Assembly: GCA_043805435.1 (NCBI GenBank)
Contig: JAZDHY010000033.1
Span: 1-64,000, forward strand
From: JAEXOD01 sp043805435
Lineage (GTDB): Bacteria; Bacteroidota; Ignavibacteria; Ignavibacteriales; Melioribacteraceae
Direction: 5' to 3'
Length of the DNA: 64,000 nt
Both the position numbers and the translations under genes were made by a program. Shown piece by piece: positions 1 through 8,886 of this stretch. Below the pieces are notes generated by a model. The model had not been told where the DNA came from. It saw only the letters and a program-made list of their open reading frames with translations, and ran no database searches. Within the stretch, counting starts at the first letter, position 1; every line of letters starts with the position of its first letter.

Positions 1-190
1 CAATTAAATAATAAACTTTAATTTATAAAAATTTGTTAATAAAAAGTAATAAAAATTTAATTATTTAATAATTAAATAAATATTATTTAAAAAACATCAA
101 AAAAATATTTTTTTATTGCATAAATATGCAAAAATGTTAAATTGATGTTTAAATTAAACAAGAAAATTATATCAGTAAATATATCTCTAT

Positions 191-1021
191 ATGGAATTTT
201 CAAACATATTATTTGAAGCACGCAGTAAACATATTTGCGGTTTGCCAATTAAAAAAGAGGCACAGCATTATATTGATGAATTATTGCAGCTATTATTTCC
301 TCAATTTTCGGATACTGTATATTATAATGCAGAAGAAGTAAATTCCGAATTAAATTTATTAAAAAAAGACTTAAAGCATTTATTAAGTTCATTATCATTT
401 GAAGAAAAATTAGATGAACAAATAATTGCCGAAAAGTTTTTTGAAAAAATACCCGAAGTATATAAAAAATTACTTTTGGATTCGGAAGCAATATATAAAG
501 GAGATCCTGCTGCATACAGCATAAACGAGGTGATTTTAGCATATCCGGGATTTTTGGCAATAACAATTTATCGTTTTGCACATGAGTTATATTTATTAAA
601 GGTACCTGTTTTACCCAGAATACTTTCCGAATATGCACACCAAATTACCGGTGTGGATATACACCCCGGAGCACAAATAGGGGTTTCATTTTGTATAGAC
701 CATGGTACTGGAATTGTAATTGGTGAAACTACTATTATTGGTGATAACGTAAAATTATATCAAGGGGTTACGCTTGGTGCTTTAAGTGTATCAAAACGGC
801 TTGCAAATACAAAACGTCATCCGACAATTGAAGATGGAGTTGTTATTTATTCGCAGGCAGTAATATTAGGCGGTAAAACCGTCATTGGCGAAAAATGTAC
901 AATTGGGGGGAATGTTTGGATTACGGAATCTGTTCCGCCAAATTCTATTGTATATAACAGAAGCAAGATTGGATTTAAAAATGACAAAATTACTGCAGAA
1001 TTATTAGACTTTAATATCTAA
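191..1021 (+). CDS. cysE: Serine O-acetyltransferase
   Basis: Transfers acetyl from acetyl-CoA to L-serine, giving O-acetylserine for cysteine synthesis in the cytoplasm. The 276-residue protein has a helical N-terminal half (about 1-130) and a C-terminal left-handed beta-helix of hexapeptide repeats; the HGTGIVIGET stretch with its active-site histidine and the later GGKTVIGEKCTIGGN repeat are typical of this family. Length fits the long bacterial SAT type. The next gene, 12 bp downstream, is cysteine synthase, which uses the product, so the two form an operon. The ATG at 191 follows about 190 bp of very AT-rich DNA without a clear Shine-Dalgarno. Confidence 0.93.
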   Translation: MEFSNILFEARSKHICGLPIKKEAQHYIDELLQLLFPQFSDTVYYNAEEVNSELNLLKKDLKHLLSSLSFEEKLDEQIIAEKFFEKIPEVYKKLLLDSEAIYKGDPAAYSINEVILAYPGFLAITIYRFAHELYLLKVPVLPRILSEYAHQITGVDIHPGAQIGVSFCIDHGTGIVIGETTIIGDNVKLYQGVTLGALSVSKRLANTKRHPTIEDGVVIYSQAVILGGKTVIGEKCTIGGNVWITESVPPNSIVYNRSKIGFKNDKITAELLDFNI

Positions 1022-1033
1022 ATAGGAGAAAAA

Positions 1034-1945
1034 ATGAAAGCAAATAATATATTGGAGCTTGTAGGCAATACACCGGTTGTAAAAATTAATAATTTATTTC
1101 CCAAAACACATAATGTTTGGTTAAAATTAGAAAAAAACAATCCGGGTGGCAGCATTAAAGATAGAATTGCATTAAAAATGATTGAAGAAGCAGAAAAACG
1201 CGGCGATATTAATAAAGATACTGTTATTATTGAACCCACAAGCGGTAATACCGGAGTTGGGCTTGCAATGGTTTGTGCCGTAAAGGGATATAAATTAATT
1301 CTGGTTATGCCCGAATCCATGTCAATGGAAAGACGAAAACTTATGTCTGCTTACGGTGCTAGTTTTGAACTTACACCAAAAGAAAAAGGTATGAAAGGAG
1401 CAATTGCAAAAGCAGCCGAATTATTAGGCGAAAAGGAAAACTCTTGGACTCCTCAACAATTTGAAAACATTGATAATGTTACTGCACATATAGAAAATAC
1501 CGCACAGGAAATTTTAAAAGATTTCCCCGATGGCATTGATTATTTAATTACCGGCGTAGGTACAGGTGGACATATAAGCGGAATAGCAAAAGTGTTAAAA
1601 GAAAAATTTCCTTATATAAAAGTATTTGCCGTTGAACCGGAGCAATCGGCAGTAATAAGCGGCGGTTCTCCAAATCCTCATCCTTTACAAGGTATCGGTG
1701 CCGGATTTATTCCCAAAAATTTATATACGGATTTGTTAGATGGAGTAATAACCGTAAGTAAAAATGAAGCATTTGATTTTGCCGCAAATACTGCAAAACA
1801 AGAAGGAATTTTAGTTGGTATCTCAACCGGTGCTTCTTTAGCGGCCGTTAATAAAAAATTAAGCGAAATACCGGAAGGAAAAACTATCCTTACGTTTAAT
1901 TATGATACAGGTGAAAGGTACCTTTCTATTGAAGGTCTGTTTTAG
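1034..1945 (+). CDS. cysK: Cysteine synthase (O-acetylserine sulfhydrylase)
   Basis: PLP enzyme that converts O-acetylserine and sulfide to L-cysteine. The 303-residue protein shows the PLP-lysine motif GGSIKDRIA (Lys42), the substrate loop PTSGNTGVGLA, the phosphate-binding GVGTGGHISG and a C-terminal GISTGAS. It starts 12 bp after cysE with a good Shine-Dalgarno (AGGAGA) before ATG 1034, which supports translational coupling to its substrate supplier. Length and motifs fit CysK/CysM; CysK is more likely from the pairing with CysE. Confidence 0.94.
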   Translation: MKANNILELVGNTPVVKINNLFPKTHNVWLKLEKNNPGGSIKDRIALKMIEEAEKRGDINKDTVIIEPTSGNTGVGLAMVCAVKGYKLILVMPESMSMERRKLMSAYGASFELTPKEKGMKGAIAKAAELLGEKENSWTPQQFENIDNVTAHIENTAQEILKDFPDGIDYLITGVGTGGHISGIAKVLKEKFPYIKVFAVEPEQSAVISGGSPNPHPLQGIGAGFIPKNLYTDLLDGVITVSKNEAFDFAANTAKQEGILVGISTGASLAAVNKKLSEIPEGKTILTFNYDTGERYLSIEGLF

Positions 1946-2025
1946 AAATATTTTTAACATCTATTGATTATAAAATTTTTCTGATTTATCTTTAATATTA
2001 GTGCATAATTAAAAATGTGGTGTTT

Positions 2026-3078
2026 ATGAGCATTCCATGTCTTACTCATTTTTATTTAGATAAGGAATCAGATTTTTACTTACCCGAAATCACTTATTTT
2101 ACTGATGGAAAAGTTAAATCGGAAAAATATTTTACCGATGGTCAAAAACTTATTAAAGAAAAGATTTATAATGAACAAGGTACATTAATTGAGATTGTTA
2201 ATTATATATCCGACGGTAAAAATAAGGTACTATATTTTGATAAAGAAGAAACGGAAAAAAGGAGCGGGATTGCTTTAACATACCACGAAAACGGAAAAGT
2301 TCAAAGCCAGCGTTATTTTGTTAATGGTAAAATTCATTGGCAGGAAAAAATATTTAGTGAAGCCGGAAATTTATTAGAATTTATTTCGTACGACAAAGGT
2401 GGTAAAAGCGGCCCTTATATTATGTATGATGAACGAGGGAATAAAATAAAAGAAATAAACTACGAAGATAATATCCCTTCCGGTATAACCAAATTGTATT
2501 ACGAAAATGGTCAATTAAAAGCCGAGGTAAATTACAAAGATGGTAAAAAAAACGGTATTACTAAAATATTTTACAATAATGGGACATTAAAGATAGTTGA
2601 AAATAATATAAATGATATTAGAGAAGGAATAACTAAAACATATTACGAAAGTGGCGGAATAAAAGAAGAGTGGAATTTTTCCAGAGGGGCTCCTGAAGGC
2701 AATAGTAAGTTCTTTTATAAAAGCGGCGCATTATTTGGTACAAAAAATTATAAATCGGGAATGGAAGAAGGACTTACTCAATTATTTTATGAAGATGGAA
2801 TTGTAAAAGAAGAAATAAATTACGTTGAAGGTAAAAAACATGGTTCCAACCGTATCTATGATACTTCAGGGAAATTAATTAAAGAATTGGTTTTTACTGA
2901 GGGTGTTTGTGAAAAAGAAATTGAACCTAAAATAGAAATAATTCCGGTAATTACTGAACCTCTTGCACATATAACTACATTTAGGGAAAAAACTATACTT
3001 ACAATAAATTATGTGGCTGTTTCGGCTGTAATTCTTGCAATAATTTATTTAATTTATTTTTTACTGATTTCCGTATAA
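2026..3078 (+). CDS. YwqK/MORN-like repeat protein with C-terminal membrane segment
   Basis: About eight tandem repeats of roughly 23 residues with the pattern G-x-T-x-x-Y-Y-x-N-G-x-L-K-x-E-x-N-Y-x-x-G, as in proteins annotated as YwqK-family antitoxins or MORN-like repeats. Residues about 328-350 form a single hydrophobic helix at the extreme C-terminus, and no signal peptide is present, so it may be tail-anchored with the repeat domain in the cytoplasm. Function is unknown; the YwqK antitoxin name is by family only and no toxin gene is next to it. ATG 2026 is chosen; GTG codons at 2017 and 2020 are in frame and possible. Confidence 0.75.
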   Translation: MSIPCLTHFYLDKESDFYLPEITYFTDGKVKSEKYFTDGQKLIKEKIYNEQGTLIEIVNYISDGKNKVLYFDKEETEKRSGIALTYHENGKVQSQRYFVNGKIHWQEKIFSEAGNLLEFISYDKGGKSGPYIMYDERGNKIKEINYEDNIPSGITKLYYENGQLKAEVNYKDGKKNGITKIFYNNGTLKIVENNINDIREGITKTYYESGGIKEEWNFSRGAPEGNSKFFYKSGALFGTKNYKSGMEEGLTQLFYEDGIVKEEINYVEGKKHGSNRIYDTSGKLIKELVFTEGVCEKEIEPKIEIIPVITEPLAHITTFREKTILTINYVAVSAVILAIIYLIYFLLISV

Positions 3079-3168
3079 GTTTAAACATTTCTTATTCTTA
3101 TTTTTTTACTGCAAAACAACCAATTGAATAAAAATATTAATTTTATTAATAAAAAATAGTGTGATAAT

Positions 3169-5661
3169 ATGAAAAATGCGTTAATGATTATGATATTGAT
3201 GAGTATTTATATTTTGATGAATGCTCAGGAAAAAAGTTGGATACGAATTAACCAAGTGGGATATTTAACAAACGATATAAAAACTGCCGTTTTGGTATCA
3301 AAAGAAAACTTGTCTATTCTTGAATTTGAAGTTTTTGATAGTTTTACGAATGAATTAGTACTAAAGTCTTCTGAAATAAAAAAATTTCCACATTATGCTG
3401 CTTTTAAGGAATCATACAGGTTAAATTTTACAAAATTAACAACTTTGGGTACCTATTACATAAAAGCCGGTAATTTAACATCTCCAAAATTTAAAATAGG
3501 AAATGATGTTTATAATGGGAGCGCGGATTTTTTATTAAATTATTTAAGGCAGCAACAATGCGGATATAATCCGTTTTTGAAAGATTCGTGTCATACCCAT
3601 GATGGATTTAAGATTTATAAACCGGGCGAGGAAAATGAATATATTAATGTTATTGGCGGCTGGCACGATGCAAGCGATTATTTGCAGTATGTAACAACTT
3701 CGGCAACTACTGCCTATCAAATGATGTTTGCTTATTCTTTAAATCCTTCTTCATTTAGCGATAAATATAACAAAAACGGTGATAAAGGCAAAAACAATAT
3801 CCCTGATATTTTGGATCAAGCAAAATGGGGGTTAGATTGGCTTCTTAAAATGAATCCAAATAAAAATGAATTTTATAACCAGATTGCAGATGACAGGGAT
3901 CATGCCGGATTTCGGCTTCCCAATAAAGATTCGGTAAATTATGGAAAGGGATTAGAAAGACCTGTTTATTATATTGATGGAAAAATTCAAGGTTTGTTTA
4001 ATTATAAAAATAGGACGACCGGTTCTGCTTCATCGGTGGCAAAGTTTGCAAGTGCTTTTTCTTTAGGTGCAATTTTATATAAAAATATAGACTCTGCTTA
4101 TTCTTGTTTATTAGGTCAAAAAGCTATTGATGCTTATGATTATGCAAAATTAAGTCTTGGTTATTGCCAAACAGCTCCCGGAAAAGCACCTTACTTTTAT
4201 GAAGAAGAAAATTTTACTGATGATATGCAGCTTGCCGCAGCCCAGTTATTTAATTTAACAAATAACAAATTGTATTATAATGATGTTCTATTATATGGTG
4301 AAAAGGAAAAATTTACTCCTTGGATGGGCAGTGATACTGCACGCCATTATCAATGGTATCCTTTTGTAAATCTCTCTAATTATTTAATAGCTAATAATAA
4401 CAACTCAATTGCTGATAAGGATTTATTAAATTCGTATATGGAAGAAGGATTGGAAAAAGTTTACCAAAAGGGGCAAAACAATCCTTTTTTTAATGGGGTT
4501 CCTTTTATCTGGTGTTCTAATAATTTAGTTTCTGCAGCAATAACATTAAGCAGGTTATATTATAATTCGTCAGCAAATCCCAAATATCTGGAAATGGAAA
4601 CTTCATTACGTGATTGGCTGCTTGGCTGCAATCCTTGGGGGGTTAGTATGATTATCGGCTTGCCTGAAGATGGAAAATATCCTTTAGATCCACATTCGTC
4701 ATTAGCCCATTTATATAATTACAAATTAAGCGGGGGACTTGTTGACGGTCCGGTTTACGGGGCAATATTTAACAATTTAAAATGGCTTAAAATTGTTAAC
4801 GGTGATGAATTTGAAGAATTTCAATCGGATTTAGTAGTTTATCACGATGATTTTGGTGATTATTCTACAAACGAACCAACCATGGATGGTACGGCCGGTT
4901 TAACATATTATTTTGGTCAAATGCAGGCAGAAGGGGAGAAATATAAAAGTTTATCTAAGTTAACAATTAATAATGGTGCAATTATTAGAACCGATAAAGC
5001 TAAAAAACAAATAAATCTTGTTTTTACTGCTCACGAATTTGTTGACGGATACGAGACAATATTAAAAACATTAAACAAAAATAATATTAAGGCATCATTT
5101 TTCTTTACAGGCGATTTTTATAGAAACGAAAAATTTGCTCCAATAATAAATACACTTTTAAGTTACGGTAATTATTTAGGTGCACATTCCAATAAACATA
5201 TTTTATATGCCACATGGGAAGATAGGGATTCTACAATTGTATCTAAGGAAGAATTAATTAAGGATATTGACGATAATTACAAAGAAATGGCTAAATTTGG
5301 CATTACCAAAAAGGATGCTCCTTTTTATCTGCCACCGTTTGAATGGCATAACAAACAAATATGTAAATGGACGGAAGAATACGGTTTACAAGTTGTTAAT
5401 ATATCTCCCGGTACCGGAATTAACCAAGACTGGACAATACCGGTTCCGGATAGTAAATATTACAGCAGTGCAGAATTATTGGATAAATTTTATAAATACG
5501 AAAAAAATGATCCAAATGGTTTAAACGGTTTTATTTTATTAATACATTTTGGAACCGATCCGCGTAGAACCGATAAACTGTATGATCATTTAGATGAGAT
5601 AATTACTAATTTAAAAGCAATGGGTTATGAATTTACAAAAATTAATGAAACTATAAATTAA
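3169..5661 (+). CDS. Secreted glycoside hydrolase family 9 fused to a NodB-type polysaccharide deacetylase
   Basis: An 830-residue extracytoplasmic protein. Residues 1-20 are a signal peptide ending at NAQ. About 24-105 is a CelD-type N-terminal Ig-like domain, and about 110-590 is a GH9 catalytic domain with GGWHDASDY (catalytic aspartates D167 and D170) and a second signature DYSTNEPTMD (acid E569). About 610-830 is a NodB fold: HEFVDG at 622-627, the metal-binding HSNKH at 673-677, PPF at 722-724 and LLIHFG near the end. GH9 members cleave beta-1,4-glucans or related chains and NodB domains remove acetyl or similar groups; the actual substrate is unknown. Motif 1 departs from the usual TFDDG. 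No sorting domain was seen. Confidence 0.85.
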   Translation: MKNALMIMILMSIYILMNAQEKSWIRINQVGYLTNDIKTAVLVSKENLSILEFEVFDSFTNELVLKSSEIKKFPHYAAFKESYRLNFTKLTTLGTYYIKAGNLTSPKFKIGNDVYNGSADFLLNYLRQQQCGYNPFLKDSCHTHDGFKIYKPGEENEYINVIGGWHDASDYLQYVTTSATTAYQMMFAYSLNPSSFSDKYNKNGDKGKNNIPDILDQAKWGLDWLLKMNPNKNEFYNQIADDRDHAGFRLPNKDSVNYGKGLERPVYYIDGKIQGLFNYKNRTTGSASSVAKFASAFSLGAILYKNIDSAYSCLLGQKAIDAYDYAKLSLGYCQTAPGKAPYFYEEENFTDDMQLAAAQLFNLTNNKLYYNDVLLYGEKEKFTPWMGSDTARHYQWYPFVNLSNYLIANNNNSIADKDLLNSYMEEGLEKVYQKGQNNPFFNGVPFIWCSNNLVSAAITLSRLYYNSSANPKYLEMETSLRDWLLGCNPWGVSMIIGLPEDGKYPLDPHSSLAHLYNYKLSGGLVDGPVYGAIFNNLKWLKIVNGDEFEEFQSDLVVYHDDFGDYSTNEPTMDGTAGLTYYFGQMQAEGEKYKSLSKLTINNGAIIRTDKAKKQINLVFTAHEFVDGYETILKTLNKNNIKASFFFTGDFYRNEKFAPIINTLLSYGNYLGAHSNKHILYATWEDRDSTIVSKEELIKDIDDNYKEMAKFGITKKDAPFYLPPFEWHNKQICKWTEEYGLQVVNISPGTGINQDWTIPVPDSKYYSSAELLDKFYKYEKNDPNGLNGFILLIHFGTDPRRTDKLYDHLDEIITNLKAMGYEFTKINETIN

Positions 5662-5964
5662 ATTTAACTTAATTTGGGTAAAATTTGTTTTCTAAATGTG
5701 TTTTTACCTTATTATTATTTTTGTACTTTGTATGATGGTTGATGTGCCCGTGCTCCCGAATTTCAAATATTTTTGGTTATGTTAATTCCCGTGTGTGGTT
5801 AAGTGTAAATACGGGAGCATAACGGCAGAGACTTAGCATCAATAAAATTGAGCTTAAATATTACATAAATTACTTATTATGAACGACGGGTTCTATGTAT
5901 TTAAGTTTTTCTAACTTAATTTTGTTATTAACTAAAGGATCAACAAGTTATTTAAGGAGTAATT
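5662..5964. other. Intergenic region with a TGCTCCCG / CGGGAGCA inverted pair
   Basis: This 303-bp gap separates the GH9 fusion from a small membrane-protein gene. It contains GTGCTCCCG near 5748 and its complement CGGGAGCA near 5812-5819, about 55 bp apart. The same TGCTCCC word recurs in the gap at 8264-8886. No RNA gene or coding region was recognised. AAGGAG just before 5965 is the Shine-Dalgarno of the next gene. Confidence 0.5.
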
Positions 5965-6330
5965 ATGCGGCAAAAAAATAATAAAATATTGTTTTGGTCG
6001 CCAAGAGTACTAAACATTCTTTATATTGGGTTTATAGGTATGTTTTCATTGGATGTATTTGACGGAAAATACGGTTTTTGGGAAACATTACTTGGTTTTT
6101 TGATACATAATATACCCACCATGATTTTAATTATTATACTAATAATTTCTTGGAAATGGCCGCTAATGGGAGCAGCGTTTAACTTTCTTGCAGGAGTAGG
6201 GTTAGCTTTTATAATCAAGTCAACAATTTATGTTTTTGCTATATTACTTACTCCTTTAATTGCGGTTTGTTTATTATACTTTGCGGATTGGTATTACAAT
6301 AAAAGGGAAATAATTACAGATAAAAATTAG
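5965..6330 (+). CDS. Small integral membrane protein (DUF7670-like)
   Basis: A 121-residue protein with about three to four hydrophobic segments (roughly 13-30, 45-62, 68-85 and 88-108) and a charged C-terminal tail. The pattern of SPRVLNILYI at the start followed by F-D and W-E motifs resembles a widespread DUF of small membrane proteins in Bacteroidota. No catalytic residues are visible and the function is unknown. Start ATG 5965 has a strong Shine-Dalgarno (AAGGAG). It stands between two secreted hydrolases but is probably transcribed on its own. Confidence 0.65.
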   Translation: MRQKNNKILFWSPRVLNILYIGFIGMFSLDVFDGKYGFWETLLGFLIHNIPTMILIIILIISWKWPLMGAAFNFLAGVGLAFIIKSTIYVFAILLTPLIAVCLLYFADWYYNKREIITDKN

Positions 6331-6421
6331 GAATAATTAAGTAAATAAATCTTTTTATTATGAAGCATAAATAATTTTTAGTAATTTAAATCTTGGATTT
6401 TATTTAATATGTGAGGTTTAA

Positions 6422-8263
6422 ATGAAAAAAAATTTTATGATTTTATGTTTTATGATATTTTCTGTAATTAATGCGCAGGTAAAGTTTGACGCAGACTTTG
6501 AGAGCGGAAATTTAAAAACCGTAACTACAACCGACTCTGTAACTTATACTGTTACCACTAATCAGGATATTGGCGGCAGATGGTTTTATTTTAGAATAAG
6601 CGGAGTAAAAAACAAATTTATTAAAGTTAAAGTAACAACAAGCGATGTTGTACGAGCTATGTACAGTTATGATGACAAAACTTATAATAGATTTACAAAA
6701 GCTGAATCACCTTCAATCAATTTATTCCAAAAAACTTATGAACAAGATACTGTTTTTGTATCATATTTTACTCCATATACACTCACTTATTTAAATCAAC
6801 AGATTGAAAATTGGTCATCCAACTCATTTTTTACAGTCAATACTTTTGGCACTACCGATCATAATTTACCAATGTATGAGTTTGTGATTACTGATCCGTT
6901 TATACCTGTGGAACAAAAAAAAGTTGTTTGGATTCATGCACGTACTCATCCCGGTGAAACCCCTTCATCCTTCCATTTTGAAGGAATTGTTAACAGATTG
7001 TTAGAAAATGATGAATATGCCGAATATTTACGAAAAAATATTGAATTTCATCTTGTCCCTTTTACAAATCCTGATGGTGTTTATTATGGAAGGTCGCGTA
7101 CAAACTATGCAGGTATTGATCTTGAATCAAATTGGGATAAATCAGAAGCTGAAACTGCAACAGAAGTAAAATTACTAAAAGCCAAGATGACCGAAATATG
7201 TACAAATAATGTTTTTTCAATTGCTTTAAATCTTCATTCAATAGCATCTCCGGCGTGTACTTTTTATGTTCATACAGCTGAATCAACTAGTCCTACATTT
7301 TATAAAAGACAATATGAATTCACATTTTTGAATACTTCAAATAATCCTTATTTTGCACAAGAAGATATAAACGAATCAACTCTTCGTCCTGTTTATCCTG
7401 AAGGGTGGTTATGGGCAAATTATAATGATACACCTGTTGCAATAACTTATGAAACGCCGTACGATTATTATTCATCCGATATAGAAGTATCGGTAGATAA
7501 TTTGCACGAACTTGGTTATCAAACCGTGTATGCAATTTCGGATTTATTAGAATTATCGTTTGCAAAAAATCAGATATTGGATAATAGAAATGCAACAGTT
7601 GTTGGTGATTGGAACACGTATGATTGGGGTGTTAAATATTTTAATGAAAACTTTTTTGCTGCTGCTCCCGGTTTTGGTACTAATCAAGTTGTTTATAATA
7701 GTGAACAAGTTCCAAGGGGTGAATACGCTGTTTTTGCATGGTGGCAGGATGACCAGGATAATGCTTCAAACACAAGATTTAGTATTTATAATAATAATGG
7801 CGACGAAACAGTAATCGAAAAATCACAAAAAACTGATGGCGGAAATTGGAATTATTTGTCTGCTGTAAAAGTATTTACTCCAGGTCAAATTCAAATAAAA
7901 GTAAGCGATTTAGCAAATGGAAATGTTTGTGCTGATGCCTTTAAAATAATTTACATGGGCGAAATTTCGAAAGTTGAAGAGATTTCTGCAAAAGATTTTA
8001 CATTATATCAAAATTATCCAAATCCATTCAATCCATCAACTACCATTCGTTTTCAATTGGATAATTCATCTAACGTAACTTTAAGAATATATAATGTTTT
8101 AGGTCAGTTAATTACTACTTTAATTGATGATAAATTAAATAGTGGTACTCACCAATTTGTTTTTGATGCTTCTCAGTTTAGAGGAATTGCAAGTGGTGTT
8201 ATGTACTATCAACTTGTTACTGAAAAATCTACGTACACAAAAGGTATGATTTTAATGAAGTAA
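6422..8263 (+). CDS. Secreted M14 zinc carboxypeptidase with T9SS type A sorting domain
   Basis: Residues 1-18 are a signal peptide. An N-terminal beta domain (about 20-150) precedes an M14 carboxypeptidase core with HPGE zinc ligands H176 and E179, the third ligand H272 in NLHS and the likely catalytic glutamate E344 in ITYETPYD. After a beta-sandwich-like region (about 385-520) comes a C-terminal domain of about 80 residues with NYPNPFNPSTTI and a final GxxYYQLVT-type ending, the type A sorting signal of the type IX secretion system. The protein should cross the outer membrane and be surface-attached or released. It is the main taxonomic marker in the window. Confidence 0.9.
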   Translation: MKKNFMILCFMIFSVINAQVKFDADFESGNLKTVTTTDSVTYTVTTNQDIGGRWFYFRISGVKNKFIKVKVTTSDVVRAMYSYDDKTYNRFTKAESPSINLFQKTYEQDTVFVSYFTPYTLTYLNQQIENWSSNSFFTVNTFGTTDHNLPMYEFVITDPFIPVEQKKVVWIHARTHPGETPSSFHFEGIVNRLLENDEYAEYLRKNIEFHLVPFTNPDGVYYGRSRTNYAGIDLESNWDKSEAETATEVKLLKAKMTEICTNNVFSIALNLHSIASPACTFYVHTAESTSPTFYKRQYEFTFLNTSNNPYFAQEDINESTLRPVYPEGWLWANYNDTPVAITYETPYDYYSSDIEVSVDNLHELGYQTVYAISDLLELSFAKNQILDNRNATVVGDWNTYDWGVKYFNENFFAAAPGFGTNQVVYNSEQVPRGEYAVFAWWQDDQDNASNTRFSIYNNNGDETVIEKSQKTDGGNWNYLSAVKVFTPGQIQIKVSDLANGNVCADAFKIIYMGEISKVEEISAKDFTLYQNYPNPFNPSTTIRFQLDNSSNVTLRIYNVLGQLITTLIDDKLNSGTHQFVFDASQFRGIASGVMYYQLVTEKSTYTKGMILMK

Positions 8264-8290
8264 TAAATGCTCCGATTGGAATTTAACTTG

Positions 8291-8315
8291 ATGCTCCCGT
8301 TTATAATGGGAGCAT
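8291..8315. terminator. Hairpin after the carboxypeptidase gene
   Basis: Perfect 8-bp stem ATGCTCCC / GGGAGCAT with a 9-nt loop, 28 bp after the stop of the M14 gene. It could end that transcript, but no T-run follows, so it may instead be one copy of the ATGCTCC repeat family of this gap. Confidence 0.4.
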
Positions 8316-8594
8316 TATGTCATATCCAAATACTCCTGAATTATATCTGTGATTTACCGTATAAATTACAAATATTATCATGCTCCCACGAATTGTTTTG
8401 TCCTATTATACTCAATTTCCTTTTGTTTGAGTATGCTCCGTTATTTTGACTTTTATTATTTTATATCAATGGTTGCCAATAATTTGCTGCTCCGCAATTA
8501 ATAAGCATAAATTTGTAACGGTCGAGGTTTATAAATGCTGCTCCTTCGATCTATGTTAAATAACCAAAATGATTTCTATAAAAAATATTTTATA

Positions 8595-8614
8595 AACCAC
8601 AACTAGTTGTGGTT
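8595..8614. repeat. 20-bp perfect palindrome
   Basis: AACCACAACT followed directly by its exact complement AGTTGTGGTT, with no loop. It lies in the convergent gap, about 50 bp from a second and longer palindrome. Possible protein-binding site or cruciform; no known motif assigned. Confidence 0.7.
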
Positions 8615-8665
8615 AATAGCTTTTTAGATAATATTTTAAGGTTTTGTTGTTTAAACTTGTTTCGT

Positions 8666-8693
8666 TAATAATATAAGTTAACTTATATTATTA
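8666..8693. repeat. 28-bp perfect palindrome
   Basis: TAATAATATAAGTT followed by its exact complement AACTTATATTATTA. Even in AT-rich DNA a 28-bp uninterrupted palindrome is unlikely by chance. A dimer-binding site or an inverted-repeat junction are both possible. Confidence 0.7.
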
Positions 8694-8886
8694 TAATAAA
8701 TTACAAGATTTAGTTTAAGTGTTTACAAGTGCAACCTTTAAATTAGATAGATATAAAAATTTTATTTTTAGATCATTTATTTGAATAATGCTCCGTAATT
8801 TATTTGTATAGTACAACTATAATAATGTTATCTTGTGCTATATAAATAGTAACAATCAATTCGTTAGGAATGTTTTTTTTTGCAAT

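Larger units (their letters stand above)
8264..8886. other. Convergent intergenic region with palindromes and repeated ATGCTCC words
   Basis: About 620 bp between two genes that end towards each other. It contains a hairpin ATGCTCCC-GGGAGCAT, a 20-bp perfect palindrome, a 28-bp perfect palindrome, and further ATGCTCC or GCTGCTCC copies near 8267, 8380, 8433, 8487, 8536 and 8788. A 60-codon frame at 8267-8449 has cysteine- and leucine-rich composition unlike neighbouring genes, overlaps the hairpin and is not called. I see no conserved RNA. Confidence 0.6.

Noticed and set aside
1018..1320. Minus-strand frame within cysK
   Set aside because: Antisense shadow of a strongly conserved gene.
8267..8449. 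60-codon open frame after the carboxypeptidase gene
   Set aside because: Starts inside the repeated ATGCTCC word, overlaps a hairpin, has odd composition and no ribosome-binding site; likely chance.
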